Below are positions 8,461 to 17,238 of a stretch of DNA of 42,079 bases, in pieces (position 1 is the first letter of the stretch; each line of letters opens with the position of its first letter). The position numbers were made by a program, and so were the translations under genes. The stretch lies in NCBI GenBank assembly GCA_900766795.1, contig CAAFWX010000304.1, positions 1 to 42,079 on the forward strand, in the 5' to 3' direction. The DNA comes from Oscillospiraceae bacterium (GTDB taxonomy: Bacteria > Bacillota_A > Clostridia > Oscillospirales > Ruminococcaceae). Below the pieces are notes generated by a model that searched no databases, had not been told where the DNA came from, and saw only the letters and a program-made list of their open reading frames with translations.

Positions 8461-8570
8461 CTTTCGGCAGCCGGAAACATGGACGTGCCGACCGAATAAA
8501 TCCTCTTTGAACCGTGCACGGTTCGGAAAAGCTTGGCAAACCGCCGAACATGAAACGCCGGCTGCCCGGG
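8461..8570 (-). promoter_or_regulatory. Structured 5' leader of ptsH (candidate RNA element)
   Basis: Between the ptsH promoter and its start codon lie about 200 transcribed bases without an ORF. Two 9-base arms, GGCAGCCGG (8466-8474) and CCGGCTGCC (8558-8566), can pair over about 83 bases. Inside them a perfect 16-base palindrome (8509-8524, GAACCG-TGCA-CGGTTC) can form a local hairpin, and GTTCGG/CCGAAC arms allow an alternative pairing. This is a multi-stem architecture typical of cis-acting RNAs or a small RNA. I cannot assign it to a known riboswitch class, and there is no terminator-like U-run next to the start codon. Confidence 0.5.
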
Positions 8571-8606
8571 AGATGCAGATATATCTTTGGCTCATCTCTT
8601 GATATT

Positions 8607-8635
8607 AGTATATCTAAAATAGCGGTTTCCGTCAA
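8607..8635 (-). promoter_or_regulatory. SigA promoter of ptsH
   Basis: On the minus strand, TTGACG (8635-8630), a 17-bp spacer and TATACT (8612-8607) are seen. It lies about 215 bases before the ptsH start codon, which implies the long leader described separately. Confidence 0.85.
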
Positions 8636-8952
8636 CAAGATTTTTTAAATTTAGCGGGTTTGTTGTTCATTTTCTGTTTTTTGCAGAATAATCTTCAAAT
8701 GGCGCGGTACATAGTTGTATATTTCGCACAAAAACTTTTCAACAATATATTCATCATAGACATTAGTTTTCAACCTTTTGAGATAAATCAGATAATTCGA
8801 GTCAGCTCCAAGTTAGTTTATACTAATCGAATCGGCGGTAATATCGCGCTTTTTCGGGCGCGAAAATCCCGCTTACAGAGCGGATTATGCGCGGGTGGCA
8901 TATCGGCAAATCCCGCAAGCGTTCCGAGAAATGCTATTCGCCCGCGGAAAGC
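8636..8952. other. Gene-free spacer upstream of ptsH
   Basis: About 320 bases between the ptsH promoter and the terminator of the VWA lipoprotein gene. Much of it is AT-rich. A short inverted repeat TTAGT/ACTAA (about 8813-8826) is visible. I see no credible ORF, tRNA or further promoter. Confidence 0.5.
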
Positions 8953-8990
8953 TGCAAAAAATCCCCCGCAGGCAGTGCGTCTGCGGGGGA
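8953..8990 (-). terminator. Intrinsic terminator of the VWA lipoprotein gene
   Basis: Arms TCCCCCGCAG (8962-8971) and CTGCGGGGGA (8981-8990) with a 9-base loop are followed on the minus strand by a run of six T. It lies about 22 bases after the stop codon. Confidence 0.92.
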
Positions 8991-9011
8991 ACTGTGCAAA
9001 TGTGACAAAAA

Positions 9012-10595
9012 TCAAGCCAGATAGCTGTTGACGATTCTTACCATCATGTCGTTGAGCTTTTCAACGTTATACGCGCCAACGGTAGCTTCAATGTGGTCGC
9101 CGCCTATGCCGCTGTCGTTTGTCAGGAAGGTGTAGGTGCCGCCGGTGGTGAACGCCATGGTGCGAAGCAGATATTCCGTGGACTTGTCGATTCCGCTGGA
9201 GGCGATGGGGATAATGCGCACGCCCATCTCTGCCGCTTGGTTTACAAGCGCATTAACGCTGTCAACTATCTGTGCGTCCTCGTGTGGCGGAGCGTCCAGC
9301 ACAAGGAACATTATCTTTACGGAGTCCTCGTCCCAGTCGTGGTCGTTCAGAGCGCTGTCAAGCGCGGTGTGAACCGCCTCGGGGAAGTCGCCGCCGCCCA
9401 TTGCGCGCTGCTGTGACACTGCGTGGCAGGCTGCGTCAATATCGCTTGTGAAAGGATATTCACGGACAATGTATTCGTCGCCCTCGTCACGGTAGAAGTT
9501 GACGGAAAGGCGGGTGGGGATGTTCGCGTTATCCTGCTGTACGCGGCGGATAATGTCCTTAAGCTCCTCCTTGAGATATTCCAGCTCGTCGCTCATAGAG
9601 CCTGTCGTGTCGCACATTATCATAAAGTCGAGAAGCTTTTCTTCGTCGTTTACGCCCACTTCGCCGAGGTCAATCGTGACCTCGCCGCTGCCGATAATTC
9701 CGTCAGCCTGTGCGGTGGTGCCATCGCGGTATTCCGCAACAATAGGCTCTGTCGAACCGTTTATTGCGGTGTAGAAAAGGTATGCCATGCCCTTGTTGTC
9801 GGTGACGGCGGAGTTTACTGCGCTGGCGCAGGACACCTTCACTCCCTCAATGGGAGCGCCGTTTGCAGTCACTTTCACAGCAATACGCTCACTGTGCTCA
9901 ATCCGCCATGCGGCTTTAAATTCGCCCCAGTCGCTGCGGGAGTAGAGCGCCTGCCAATCCGACCAGTGGGAGTTGTCGTTCCATTCGCCGCCCGTCAGCA
10001 ATCCCGCTTCGGGCTGTATGAAGTCCTCAATGGGATACTCGGGTTCAATCGGGAGGGGAATCAGCCCCTCGTCTGAGCCGCCAATCGGCGCGGGAACTAA
10101 TCCGACAGAAGCTTCGCCTTCGGTAAAGGCTTTGTCAAAGGATATATCAAAGTCGGCAAGCGCTTCGTCTGTTTCCGCGTAGATAAATCCGTCGTCGGTG
10201 TCTGCAAAATATTCTTCCTCGCTCGCTCCCGTGCCGCCTATGTCTGTCGGACCATATTCGGCGGTTGTCGCTGCGGTGGCAGCAGTTGCGGCGGTGGTTG
10301 CGGAGGTAGTGGTGGCTGCGGTGGAATCTGCCGTGGTGACAGCGGGGATTTCCTCCGGGGTGGGTTTGGCAGAGGTGCCTGCTTCGGAGGTTGCGGGAGA
10401 TTCTTTCGTTTCGGGGGTATCAGCCGTACTCGTGCTTTCAAGAGTGTCGGCAGTGCTCTCTGGGGTCACGCCTGACGCGGGAGAGGGCTGTGCGGAGCTG
10501 CTTTCCTCAGAAACATAGGACGTCTGCGCGGAGGAACAGCCTGTCACGCACAGGATTGCCGCAAGGGCGATTGCCGATAAACGATTCTTTTTCAT
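9012..10595 (-). CDS. VWA-domain lipoprotein
   Basis: The 527-residue protein begins with a lipoprotein signal (AAILCVTGC, lipid cysteine near residue 20), so it should be tethered outside the membrane. A low-complexity Ser/Thr/Ala/Pro/Glu stretch (about 21-130) looks like a wall-spanning stalk. A middle segment (about 240-315) resembles an Ig-like or Cna-B-type beta domain (VKVTANGAPIEGVKV). The C-terminal VWA domain (about 320-527) has a MIDAS-type DTTGSMS motif followed by GGGDFPEA and LVLDAPPH, so metal-dependent ligand binding is plausible. ATG 10595 was chosen because the lipobox follows directly and AGAGGT precedes it; longer in-frame starts would bury the signal. The ligand is unknown. 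It is a single-gene unit between two terminators. Confidence 0.85.
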   Translation of the reverse strand: MKKNRLSAIALAAILCVTGCSSAQTSYVSEESSSAQPSPASGVTPESTADTLESTSTADTPETKESPATSEAGTSAKPTPEEIPAVTTADSTAATTTSATTAATAATAATTAEYGPTDIGGTGASEEEYFADTDDGFIYAETDEALADFDISFDKAFTEGEASVGLVPAPIGGSDEGLIPLPIEPEYPIEDFIQPEAGLLTGGEWNDNSHWSDWQALYSRSDWGEFKAAWRIEHSERIAVKVTANGAPIEGVKVSCASAVNSAVTDNKGMAYLFYTAINGSTEPIVAEYRDGTTAQADGIIGSGEVTIDLGEVGVNDEEKLLDFMIMCDTTGSMSDELEYLKEELKDIIRRVQQDNANIPTRLSVNFYRDEGDEYIVREYPFTSDIDAACHAVSQQRAMGGGDFPEAVHTALDSALNDHDWDEDSVKIMFLVLDAPPHEDAQIVDSVNALVNQAAEMGVRIIPIASSGIDKSTEYLLRTMAFTTGGTYTFLTNDSGIGGDHIEATVGAYNVEKLNDMMVRIVNSYLA

Positions 10596-10663
10596 ATTGT
10601 TACCTCTTTTCCGAGAAATTTTTGTCTGCTGAATATAATACCGGGCAGTGGGGGAAAAGGTTG

Positions 10664-10699
10664 CAAAAAATGGCAGACCGTAAAAAAATCCGGTCTGCC
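10664..10699 (-). terminator. Intrinsic terminator of glgP
   Basis: Arms GGCAGACCG (10672-10680) and CGGTCTGCC (10691-10699) form a 9-bp stem with an A/T-rich loop, followed on the minus strand by six T. The stem ends 9 bases from the glgP stop codon. Confidence 0.92.
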
Positions 10700-10707
10700 G
10701 CAAAAAC

Positions 10708-13065
10708 TTAGTTATCGGGCTTAATCTCCCAGATTTCCTCTGCGTAGTCGGCAATGGTTCTGTCGGAGCTGAACTTGCCCGAGCAAGCCATGTTTATCCA
10801 GCACTTTTTCGTGAACTCGTCCCTGTTGTCGCGGTAGTCGGCGTTAGCCTTAAGCTTCGCCTCAACATAAGCTTCGAGGTCGCCCAGCAGGTAGTAGTGG
10901 TCGGGAACGTGCCAGCTTGCACCATCAAGCAGCGCGTAGTAAAGCTCGCGGAACGAGCCGTTTCCGCCGTCGGAGAAGCTTCCGTCAATGAGCGTGTTCA
11001 GCACGCGCGCGATTTTCTTGTTCTCGGCGTAAATCTTTCTGGGGTCGTATTTGGGCATGATTTCGGAGAGTTCCTCAACACGCGCGCCGAAGATGTAGTT
11101 GTTGTCCATACCGGCTTCCTCAACGATTTCTACGTTTGCGCCGTCGTATGTGCCGAGGGTAACGGTGCCGTTGAGCATGAATTTCATGTTGCCCGTGCCG
11201 CTTGCCTCTGTGCCTGCGGTGGAAATCTGCTCGGAAATATCGGCGGCAACCACCAGCTTCTCGGCATAGGAAACGTTGTAGTTCTGCACGAAAACGACTT
11301 TAATTGCGCCGTTAATCTCGGGGTCGTTGTTCACGAGATTTGCGATTTCGTTGATGTACTTGATGATAGCCTTTGCGCGGGCATAGCCGGGCGCGGACTT
11401 TGCACCGAAGATGAACGTGGTGGGGGCAAAATCCTTGATAGAGCCGTCCTTGATGCCGAAGTAGATGTAGAGAATCGAGAACGCGTTCAGAAGCTGGCGC
11501 TTGTACTCGTGCAGGCGCTTAATCTGGATGTCGAAAATGCTGTCGGGGCTGATTTCAATGCCCTCGTGCTCCTTGATGTAGGCGGCGAGAGCACGCTTGT
11601 TCTCCGCTTTTATCTCGGCGAAGCGGGAAAGCTGCGCCTTGTCGTCCGCGTACTTTTCAAGGGATTTGAGCTGAGTAAGGTCGGTGATCCAGTCCTCAGA
11701 GCCGAGAAGTTCGGTTATCTGCGCGGAGAGCTTTGGGTTGCACAGCGCTATCCAGCGGCGGGGAGTAATGCCGTTGGTCTTGTTCTGGAAGCGCTCGGGG
11801 TAGAGATTGTACCACTCGGGCAGCGCATCGTGTTTGAGAATCTCGGTGTGGATTCGCGCAACGCCGTTGGTGTGGGACGAGCAGTAGATAGCCATTTTTG
11901 CCATGTGGATTGTGCCGCAGCAAACAGGCTTCATCTTCTCAATCAGCGCCTTGTCCATGCCGCGGCGGTACATATCCGCGATGAAGAACTCGTTTATGCG
12001 CAGAATGATTGCGTAAACCTCGGGGAGAATACGCTCCATGATGTTTGTGCCCCACTTTTCGAGAGCCTCGGACATAATGGTGTGGTTGGTGTAGTTGAAG
12101 GTCTTCTGAGCAATTTCCATTGCCTTGTCGAAGTCAACGCCGTACTGCGTGGTAAGCACGCGGATAAGCTCGGGGATTGCGATAGTGGGGTGGGTGTCGT
12201 TGAGCTGAACGGAGTTGAACTGCGCGAAGTCGGCGATATCCCTTCCTGCGGCAACGTGCTTTCTCACAAGGTCGGCAATGGAAGCCGCTGAGAAGAAATA
12301 CTCCTGACGCAGACGAAGAACCCTGCCCTCGTCGGTGCTGTCGTTGGGATAGAGCACCTGAGAAATGCTCTGAGCGGCGTTCTGTGCACGGAATGCTCCG
12401 TTGAAGTCGGAGCTGTTGAACGCGTCGAAGTCGAAGCTTTGGGGAGCCTCTGCCTGCCAAAGACGCAGCGTTCCCGCAAAATCGTTCTTATAGCCGAAGA
12501 TAGGCATATCATAGGGCACGGCGAGCACGTCAAGGTCGCTGAAATGCACGGTGACAGCTTCCGCGTCAATGCGTTTGCTCCAAGGGTCGCCGAACTTTGT
12601 CCAGTCGTCGGCGTATTCGCGCTGGAAGCCGTTTTCGATGGTCTGCTTGAACAGACCGTACTTATAGCGGATTCCGTAGCCCGTGAGCGGCAGCTTCATG
12701 GAAGCCGCAGAGTCAAGGAAGCAGGCGGCAAGTCTGCCAAGACCGCCGTTTCCGAGGGCAGCGTCCTCGATTTCCTCAAGGTCGCACAGGGAAGCACCCG
12801 CGCTGTTAAGCAGCTTTTCGGCTTCGTCGTGCAGACCCAGACACAGCAGGTTGTTGTAGATTGCGCGTCCAACAAGGAACTCTGCGGACAGATAGCTTGC
12901 ACTTCTGCCCTTGGGCGCGGATTTTTTCATCATCGGCACCGCCTGCTTCATGATGGCGTGCGACAGCGCATTGTGAAGCACGGGCGCAGTGGGTTTGGCG
13001 CCGCCCTCGCAGGCTTCGGCGAGGAATGCGTCAAAGTCGGTTTTTAGTAATGCCTTGTCAATCAT
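10708..13065 (-). CDS. glgP: Glycogen/maltodextrin phosphorylase
   Basis: This 785-residue enzyme releases glucose 1-phosphate from the non-reducing ends of glycogen or maltodextrins, using pyridoxal phosphate. Family motifs run through the whole length: SAEFLVGRAIYNNL, AALGNGGLGRLAACFLDS, GYGIRYKYGLFKQ, VQLNDTHPTIAIPEL, IKRLHEYKRQLLN, and EASGTGNMKFMLNGTVTLGT, where the Lys of NMKF is the expected cofactor lysine. Length is slightly under the usual 800 or more, with a short N terminus lacking much of the regulatory extension of animal enzymes. AAGGAG precedes ATG 13065. It is transcribed alone from its own promoter; no other glycogen genes are near. Choice between glycogen and maltodextrin as substrate cannot be made. 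Confidence 0.95.
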   Translation of the reverse strand: MIDKALLKTDFDAFLAEACEGGAKPTAPVLHNALSHAIMKQAVPMMKKSAPKGRSASYLSAEFLVGRAIYNNLLCLGLHDEAEKLLNSAGASLCDLEEIEDAALGNGGLGRLAACFLDSAASMKLPLTGYGIRYKYGLFKQTIENGFQREYADDWTKFGDPWSKRIDAEAVTVHFSDLDVLAVPYDMPIFGYKNDFAGTLRLWQAEAPQSFDFDAFNSSDFNGAFRAQNAAQSISQVLYPNDSTDEGRVLRLRQEYFFSAASIADLVRKHVAAGRDIADFAQFNSVQLNDTHPTIAIPELIRVLTTQYGVDFDKAMEIAQKTFNYTNHTIMSEALEKWGTNIMERILPEVYAIILRINEFFIADMYRRGMDKALIEKMKPVCCGTIHMAKMAIYCSSHTNGVARIHTEILKHDALPEWYNLYPERFQNKTNGITPRRWIALCNPKLSAQITELLGSEDWITDLTQLKSLEKYADDKAQLSRFAEIKAENKRALAAYIKEHEGIEISPDSIFDIQIKRLHEYKRQLLNAFSILYIYFGIKDGSIKDFAPTTFIFGAKSAPGYARAKAIIKYINEIANLVNNDPEINGAIKVVFVQNYNVSYAEKLVVAADISEQISTAGTEASGTGNMKFMLNGTVTLGTYDGANVEIVEEAGMDNNYIFGARVEELSEIMPKYDPRKIYAENKKIARVLNTLIDGSFSDGGNGSFRELYYALLDGASWHVPDHYYLLGDLEAYVEAKLKANADYRDNRDEFTKKCWINMACSGKFSSDRTIADYAEEIWEIKPDN

Positions 13066-13145
13066 AGTTGTTCTCCTTAACTGTTCAGCCTTGCGGCTTT
13101 GTTATTGCGGATATGTAGCCATGGCGTCGAATTTGCCTTATGTTT

Positions 13146-13174
13146 ATTATACCATGTTTTGTGCGTTAAATCAA
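13146..13174 (-). promoter_or_regulatory. SigA promoter of glgP
   Basis: On the minus strand, TTGATT (13174-13169), a 17-bp spacer and a perfect TATAAT (13151-13146) lie about 80 bases before the start codon. The stretch from 13175 to 13342, between this promoter and the divergent pilus promoter, shows no ORF or clear operator. Confidence 0.88.
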
Positions 13175-13342
13175 GTGGTTTTCCCCCGCATGGTTCGGGC
13201 ATGGCATTGCGTCAAGATTTTATTATCATTGTGTTAATAAATAATGTATGTTTCGTTAAAGTGCACATATGCCGTTGTTTAAATTCTACACCGAAATCTC
13301 CTTGAATTTTACTTTTTTTATCAATTTATGCTCTTTGAGTGC

Positions 13343-13371
13343 TTGAAATAAATGTGGGATTATGGTATAAT
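13343..13371 (+). promoter_or_regulatory. SigA promoter of the pilus operon
   Basis: TTGAAA (13343-13348), a 17-bp spacer and TATAAT (13366-13371) lie about 95 bases before the pilC start codon. Confidence 0.88.
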
Positions 13372-13383
13372 TATATTACCTAG

Positions 13384-13422
13384 ACAGCATAAGGGTGTAT
13401 TGTGCCCTTTTCTCAAAGCTGT
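13384..13422 (+). promoter_or_regulatory. Hairpin in the pilC leader
   Basis: In the short leader of the pilus operon, ACAGC (13384-13388) can pair with GCTGT (13418-13422), enclosing AAGGG (13391-13395) and CCCTT (13405-13409). The inner stem is followed by TTTCTC, so it could be a weak attenuator, but the stems are short. No c-di-GMP riboswitch signature was seen. Confidence 0.3.
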
Positions 13423-13465
13423 TTATATTGCGCAATTTTAATTGCGGGGGAATGGAGGTTATTTG

Positions 13466-14659
13466 GTGAAAAAATTCTCGTATGTTGCCACTGACGCCAA
13501 CGGTAAAACCGTCAGAGGTCAGGAAATGGCAGAGGATTATCTCGAGCTTCAGCAAAAGCTGAAAGAACGCAATTTGTACTGCACCAGATATCGCGATATG
13601 GGTGCCAACGAAGCTGTGGACGTTAAGTACAAATTCAAGGTCAAAGAGGTGTCGTTCATAAGCCGACAGCTTGCTTCCATGACGGGCGCGGGTCTGTCGC
13701 TTGTAAGAGCGCTCTACATTCTTCAGGACCAAGAGCAGAACAAAAAGGCAAAGGCTGTCCTCCTCGATATTTATGAGGAGGTTCAGAAAGGTAAGTCCTT
13801 CGCGGACGTTCTCAAGACAAAGCCGGGCGTGTTCCCCGACCTGTTCACCAGCATGGTGGCTGCGGGCGAGGTTTCCGGTACGCTGGACTCCATGCTGAGC
13901 CGTCTGTCCGACCACTTCGCGAACTCTAACAAGACGGCGAACAAGGCAAAGAGCGCAATGGTTTACCCCTGCGTTCTGGGCGTGCTGCTGGTTGCGGTTA
14001 TCATACTGCTGTTCACCGCGGTTCTTCCGCAGTTCGGAAGCATGATGGACCCCGAGGATATGTCGCCTCTGTCTGCTGCGCTCATGGCGTTCTCGGATTC
14101 GCTCATTAATCAGTGGTACATATACATAATCGTTGTTGCTGCGGTAATTGTCGCAATCTTCTTCGTAATGCGTACCCCGAAGCTCAGGCTTAAGTGGGAC
14201 GAGATTCTGCTGAAGATTCCAAAGGTTGGCAAGCTTATCGCAACCATGTACACCGGTACCTTCGCAAGAAACATGGCTAACCTTTACGGCGCGGGTCTTC
14301 AGATGGTTGACTGTATTGAGAAGTCCATCGCCGTTGTAAACAATATGTACGTTCACAAGCAGTTCGAGGAAGTTGTTGCCAACATCAAACTCGGTGAGAG
14401 CATGTCCAAGTCCATCGAAAAGACAGGTATTTTCGAGGGTATGTTCACCTCGATGATTTTCGTCGGCGAGGAATCCGGTACGCTGGACACCATTCTTTCA
14501 AAGGTTGCGGACTACTACGATGAAGAAGCAGACTCCGCAATCACAAAGCTGGTTGGTCTTATGGAGCCTCTCATGATTATCATCATGGGTATCGCAATCG
14601 GTCTGTTCCTTGCTGGTATGTTCCCGATGCTCTACGGCAGCATGACGGACATCAGCTGA
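13466..14659 (+). CDS. pilC: Type IV pilus inner-membrane platform protein PilC
   Basis: The 397-residue protein belongs to the GspF/PilC family, the membrane platform on which the assembly ATPases act. Two repeated GspF domains are seen, the first around VSFISRQLASMTGAGLSLVRAL and the second around TGTFARNMANLYGAGLQMVDCI. Each ends in matching motifs (FTSMVAAGEVSGTLD and FTSMIFVGEESGTLD). Three hydrophobic segments (about 165-190, 215-240, 370-393) fit the family topology. I chose GTG 13466, 7 bases after GGAGG (13454-13458), over the upstream in-frame TTG at 13442; it yields the usual family N terminus MKKFSYVATDANGKTVRG. First gene of the operon. Confidence 0.95.
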   Translation: MKKFSYVATDANGKTVRGQEMAEDYLELQQKLKERNLYCTRYRDMGANEAVDVKYKFKVKEVSFISRQLASMTGAGLSLVRALYILQDQEQNKKAKAVLLDIYEEVQKGKSFADVLKTKPGVFPDLFTSMVAAGEVSGTLDSMLSRLSDHFANSNKTANKAKSAMVYPCVLGVLLVAVIILLFTAVLPQFGSMMDPEDMSPLSAALMAFSDSLINQWYIYIIVVAAVIVAIFFVMRTPKLRLKWDEILLKIPKVGKLIATMYTGTFARNMANLYGAGLQMVDCIEKSIAVVNNMYVHKQFEEVVANIKLGESMSKSIEKTGIFEGMFTSMIFVGEESGTLDTILSKVADYYDEEADSAITKLVGLMEPLMIIIMGIAIGLFLAGMFPMLYGSMTDIS

Positions 14660-14690
14660 TAATTCTGAATATAATATATGAGGTGAAAAT

Positions 14691-16325
14691 ATGCTTTCAA
14701 TTGATATTACCGACAGACAAATCAAACTCGTCAGAGGCATTCACTCCAGTAACAAAATCCGCGTGCAGGATGCCGATATGCGAGAGCTTTCCATGGGAAT
14801 GGTTTCCAACGGCTACATAACCGATATCCCCATGGTTGCCGCTGAGCTTAACGACATCATCAAGTCCAAGGACCTGAAGGAGAAGGAAGCTATCGTTTCC
14901 ATCACTTCCAGCTCCATCGTCTACAAGGAAATGCTCATCGACAAGCCCAAGAGCATGAAGAATCCCGCCATCATCGAGGCGATGATTCAGTCCGACATGA
15001 AGGTTTCCAACGAATACAACATCTCCTTCACCATCGCGGGCGAGGAAGAGGACGAGGAGAAGAACAAGAAGCTCAAGGTTATTGCAGCGGCTTGTCCTCA
15101 GCGCCTTGTTGACGGCTATGTAAGACTTTTCTCGCATATCGGTCTTTCACTTAAGGCTGTAAACATCGCCAACAACTCCGTAACACGCCTTATCATCAAC
15201 ACCCCCAAGATGTCCGAGAGAATGCCCCTGCTTCTCATTCAGATTGATAAGCAGTTCCTCAACATGAACCTGTACGAGGACAACCAGATTGTATTCTCCC
15301 GTTACTTCGCAATCGACCCCTCTGAGTACGAGAACGCTCCGGACTACGTTACACGCGCGGTTTATGAGAACCTGTTCCGTATGATTCAGTTCATCAAGAG
15401 CCGCAAGGGCTCTAAGCCCCTTAAGGAGATTATGTTCTACGGCGACATTGATAACTTCATCGAGCTGTCTAACGCTATCTCCCAGTTCAATGTTCCCGTA
15501 AACGTGCTCTCCGCAACAAGCATCGTTTCTTCTCAGGTCGAGGTTGACCTCTCGAAGTATGCGAACGCAATCGGCGCTATCTTCCGCCGCAACAAGGAAC
15601 TTGAGCACATCAACCTTCTCGAAGCTACCTCTGCAAAGGAGAGCAAGGGCATGAATGGCTTCCTGCTCGTGCTCGGCGGAAGCGCGCTCGGCTCGATTGC
15701 TGTTGTTGCTGCCATCTGCCTCGGCTTCTCGGCGGTCAACGCAAGCTACCAGTCGCGAATCAAGCAAATTCAGGAGCAGCTGGATGACGCAACGCTGAAA
15801 AACGACCTTTCCATCGTTGACTCGCGTGCTTCAATGCTGGCGGGCTTTGAGAATTATAATAAGAATATGGACCAGACCACGCTGCTGTTCAACTATCAGC
15901 CCAAGGTTACAAAGGAAGTTGTTGACAAGATAAACGAGCCTATCGACAAGATAACCACCGGCAAGGAAGAACTGAGAATCAGCACGCTCGAAATCAGCGG
16001 CTATTCCGTTACTGTTGAATTCATGGGTCTTTGCAACGGCGACCCTTCTCACATTCCCTCCGACTATGCGAGATATGTGAGCGAGAATATTCTCGACGAT
16101 TACGGCGACCCCTACTTCACCAACGTGACATATCAGGGCTTCGAGAAAGAGAATGTTGACGAGTTCGCAAACTACGCCACAATTCAGACAGATGGCAAGA
16201 CAACGTTCGACACCATCTTCTCTTTCGAGATTTCCATGAACCTTAAGGTAGGCTCCGACCAGGCAAACGCCACAATCGACCTTGAGCCCGATGAAGACAA
16301 CAACGCAGAGGAGGCAGCTGAATAA
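14691..16325 (+). CDS. PilM-PilN fusion protein of the type IV pilus
   Basis: The 544-residue protein joins two pilus-assembly components normally made separately. Residues 1-300 look like PilM, a cytoplasmic actin-like protein (MLSIDITDRQIKLVRG, ending YANAIGAIFRR). Residues 305-312 read HINLLEAT, resembling the INLLP motif at the N terminus of PilN, through which free PilN docks onto PilM. A membrane segment (about 322-347) follows, then a coiled-coil start (YQSRIKQIQEQLDD) and a PilN-like outer domain to residue 544. The chain would thus link the cytoplasmic ring to the PilO layer covalently. GAGGTG precedes ATG 14691. The stop overlaps the next gene by one base. Assignment of the PilM part rests on weak motif similarity plus position. 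Confidence 0.8.
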   Translation: MLSIDITDRQIKLVRGIHSSNKIRVQDADMRELSMGMVSNGYITDIPMVAAELNDIIKSKDLKEKEAIVSITSSSIVYKEMLIDKPKSMKNPAIIEAMIQSDMKVSNEYNISFTIAGEEEDEEKNKKLKVIAAACPQRLVDGYVRLFSHIGLSLKAVNIANNSVTRLIINTPKMSERMPLLLIQIDKQFLNMNLYEDNQIVFSRYFAIDPSEYENAPDYVTRAVYENLFRMIQFIKSRKGSKPLKEIMFYGDIDNFIELSNAISQFNVPVNVLSATSIVSSQVEVDLSKYANAIGAIFRRNKELEHINLLEATSAKESKGMNGFLLVLGGSALGSIAVVAAICLGFSAVNASYQSRIKQIQEQLDDATLKNDLSIVDSRASMLAGFENYNKNMDQTTLLFNYQPKVTKEVVDKINEPIDKITTGKEELRISTLEISGYSVTVEFMGLCNGDPSHIPSDYARYVSENILDDYGDPYFTNVTYQGFEKENVDEFANYATIQTDGKTTFDTIFSFEISMNLKVGSDQANATIDLEPDEDNNAEEAAE

Positions 16326-17227
16326 TGAAACTAAGCAAGCAGGAAAGAATTGGCGCCATCGTCATTATGGTTATCGTTATTCTGGCAATCGGTATTTTCA
16401 TTTTCATAAAGCCCAGATTTGAGACCATCAACGCCAGCCGAGTAGCCCTTGAGAAGAAGCAGTCCGAGCTTCAGGCAGCAAAGGAAAAGGCAGCAACCAA
16501 GGAAGGTCTTAAGACTCAGGTCCTCGAAGCATTCGAGGAGGGCGAGAACCTCGCCGATATGTTTTTCGAGGAGATGAACTCCTATCAGGCTGAGGAGGAG
16601 TTCAGAGCATTCCTCGAGCAGTGCGGCGCAAACGTCATCGTAAACGCTGTAAGCGTCGGCAACAAGGGCGTATCCACCCTCGCTCCCACCTTCTTTGAGG
16701 AGAAGGAAGTGGTTTACCCCCTGAAGACATATGCAACCTCCGGTGTTGCACAGACCGAAGAGGAGCTTGCAGCGGCTAACCGTCTTGCAATCCTCAAGGA
16801 TAAGCTGGGCGGTTCTCAGCAGGTTGGCTCTATCACTGTTACTTTCGATGTTGTCGCAATCGACCACGAGGAGTTTATCAAGTTCTGCGAGGCTGTAAAC
16901 AACTACCAGAAGGATGAGGCAGGCGGCAAGACCAGAAAGGCTTGCATGCTCAACGGCTTCACCTTTGAGTATCCGCTTGTTGAGATTGAATACAACACAA
17001 AGAAGACGGAAATCGCACAAGAGGCACAGACTGCCGGTCTGAAGGAGCTTTACAAGAAGTTCAACAAGACTTACACCGAAGAAGGCAAGAACACCGAAGA
17101 TAAGGAAGCTGAACTCAACGTTTCCGACTACATCTACACAGTTTCCACTTCTATGACGTTTTACAGCGTTGCAAGAATGCAGGACCCCACCGACCAGCTT
17201 GACGCACAGGACGGCATTGCATTCTGA
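16325..17227 (+). CDS. PilO-like type IV pilus alignment protein
   Basis: The 300-residue protein has a short cytoplasmic N terminus (MKLSKQERIG), one membrane helix (about 10-29), a coiled-coil-like stretch rich in Glu, Lys and Ala (about 38-80), and an alpha/beta outer domain. This is the topology of PilO, which pairs with PilN to form the alignment complex between PilM and the pilus base. Start and the preceding stop share one base (TAATG), so its translation is coupled to the PilM-PilN protein. The outer domain is larger than the usual PilO of about 200 residues. Sequence similarity alone is weak; position and topology carry the call. Confidence 0.75.
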   Translation: MKLSKQERIGAIVIMVIVILAIGIFIFIKPRFETINASRVALEKKQSELQAAKEKAATKEGLKTQVLEAFEEGENLADMFFEEMNSYQAEEEFRAFLEQCGANVIVNAVSVGNKGVSTLAPTFFEEKEVVYPLKTYATSGVAQTEEELAAANRLAILKDKLGGSQQVGSITVTFDVVAIDHEEFIKFCEAVNNYQKDEAGGKTRKACMLNGFTFEYPLVEIEYNTKKTEIAQEAQTAGLKELYKKFNKTYTEEGKNTEDKEAELNVSDYIYTVSTSMTFYSVARMQDPTDQLDAQDGIAF

Positions 17228-17238
17228 TTGTCAATCAA

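Noticed and set aside
10897..12291. Long plus-strand ORF (464 codons) antisense to glgP
   Set aside because: The opposite strand encodes glycogen phosphorylase with all motifs; the shadow frame is an artefact of its codon bias.
13372..13465. c-di-GMP riboswitch before the pilus operon
   Set aside because: Clostridial pilus operons sometimes have one, but the leader of about 90 nt lacks the conserved GEMM core motifs; only short generic stems are seen.
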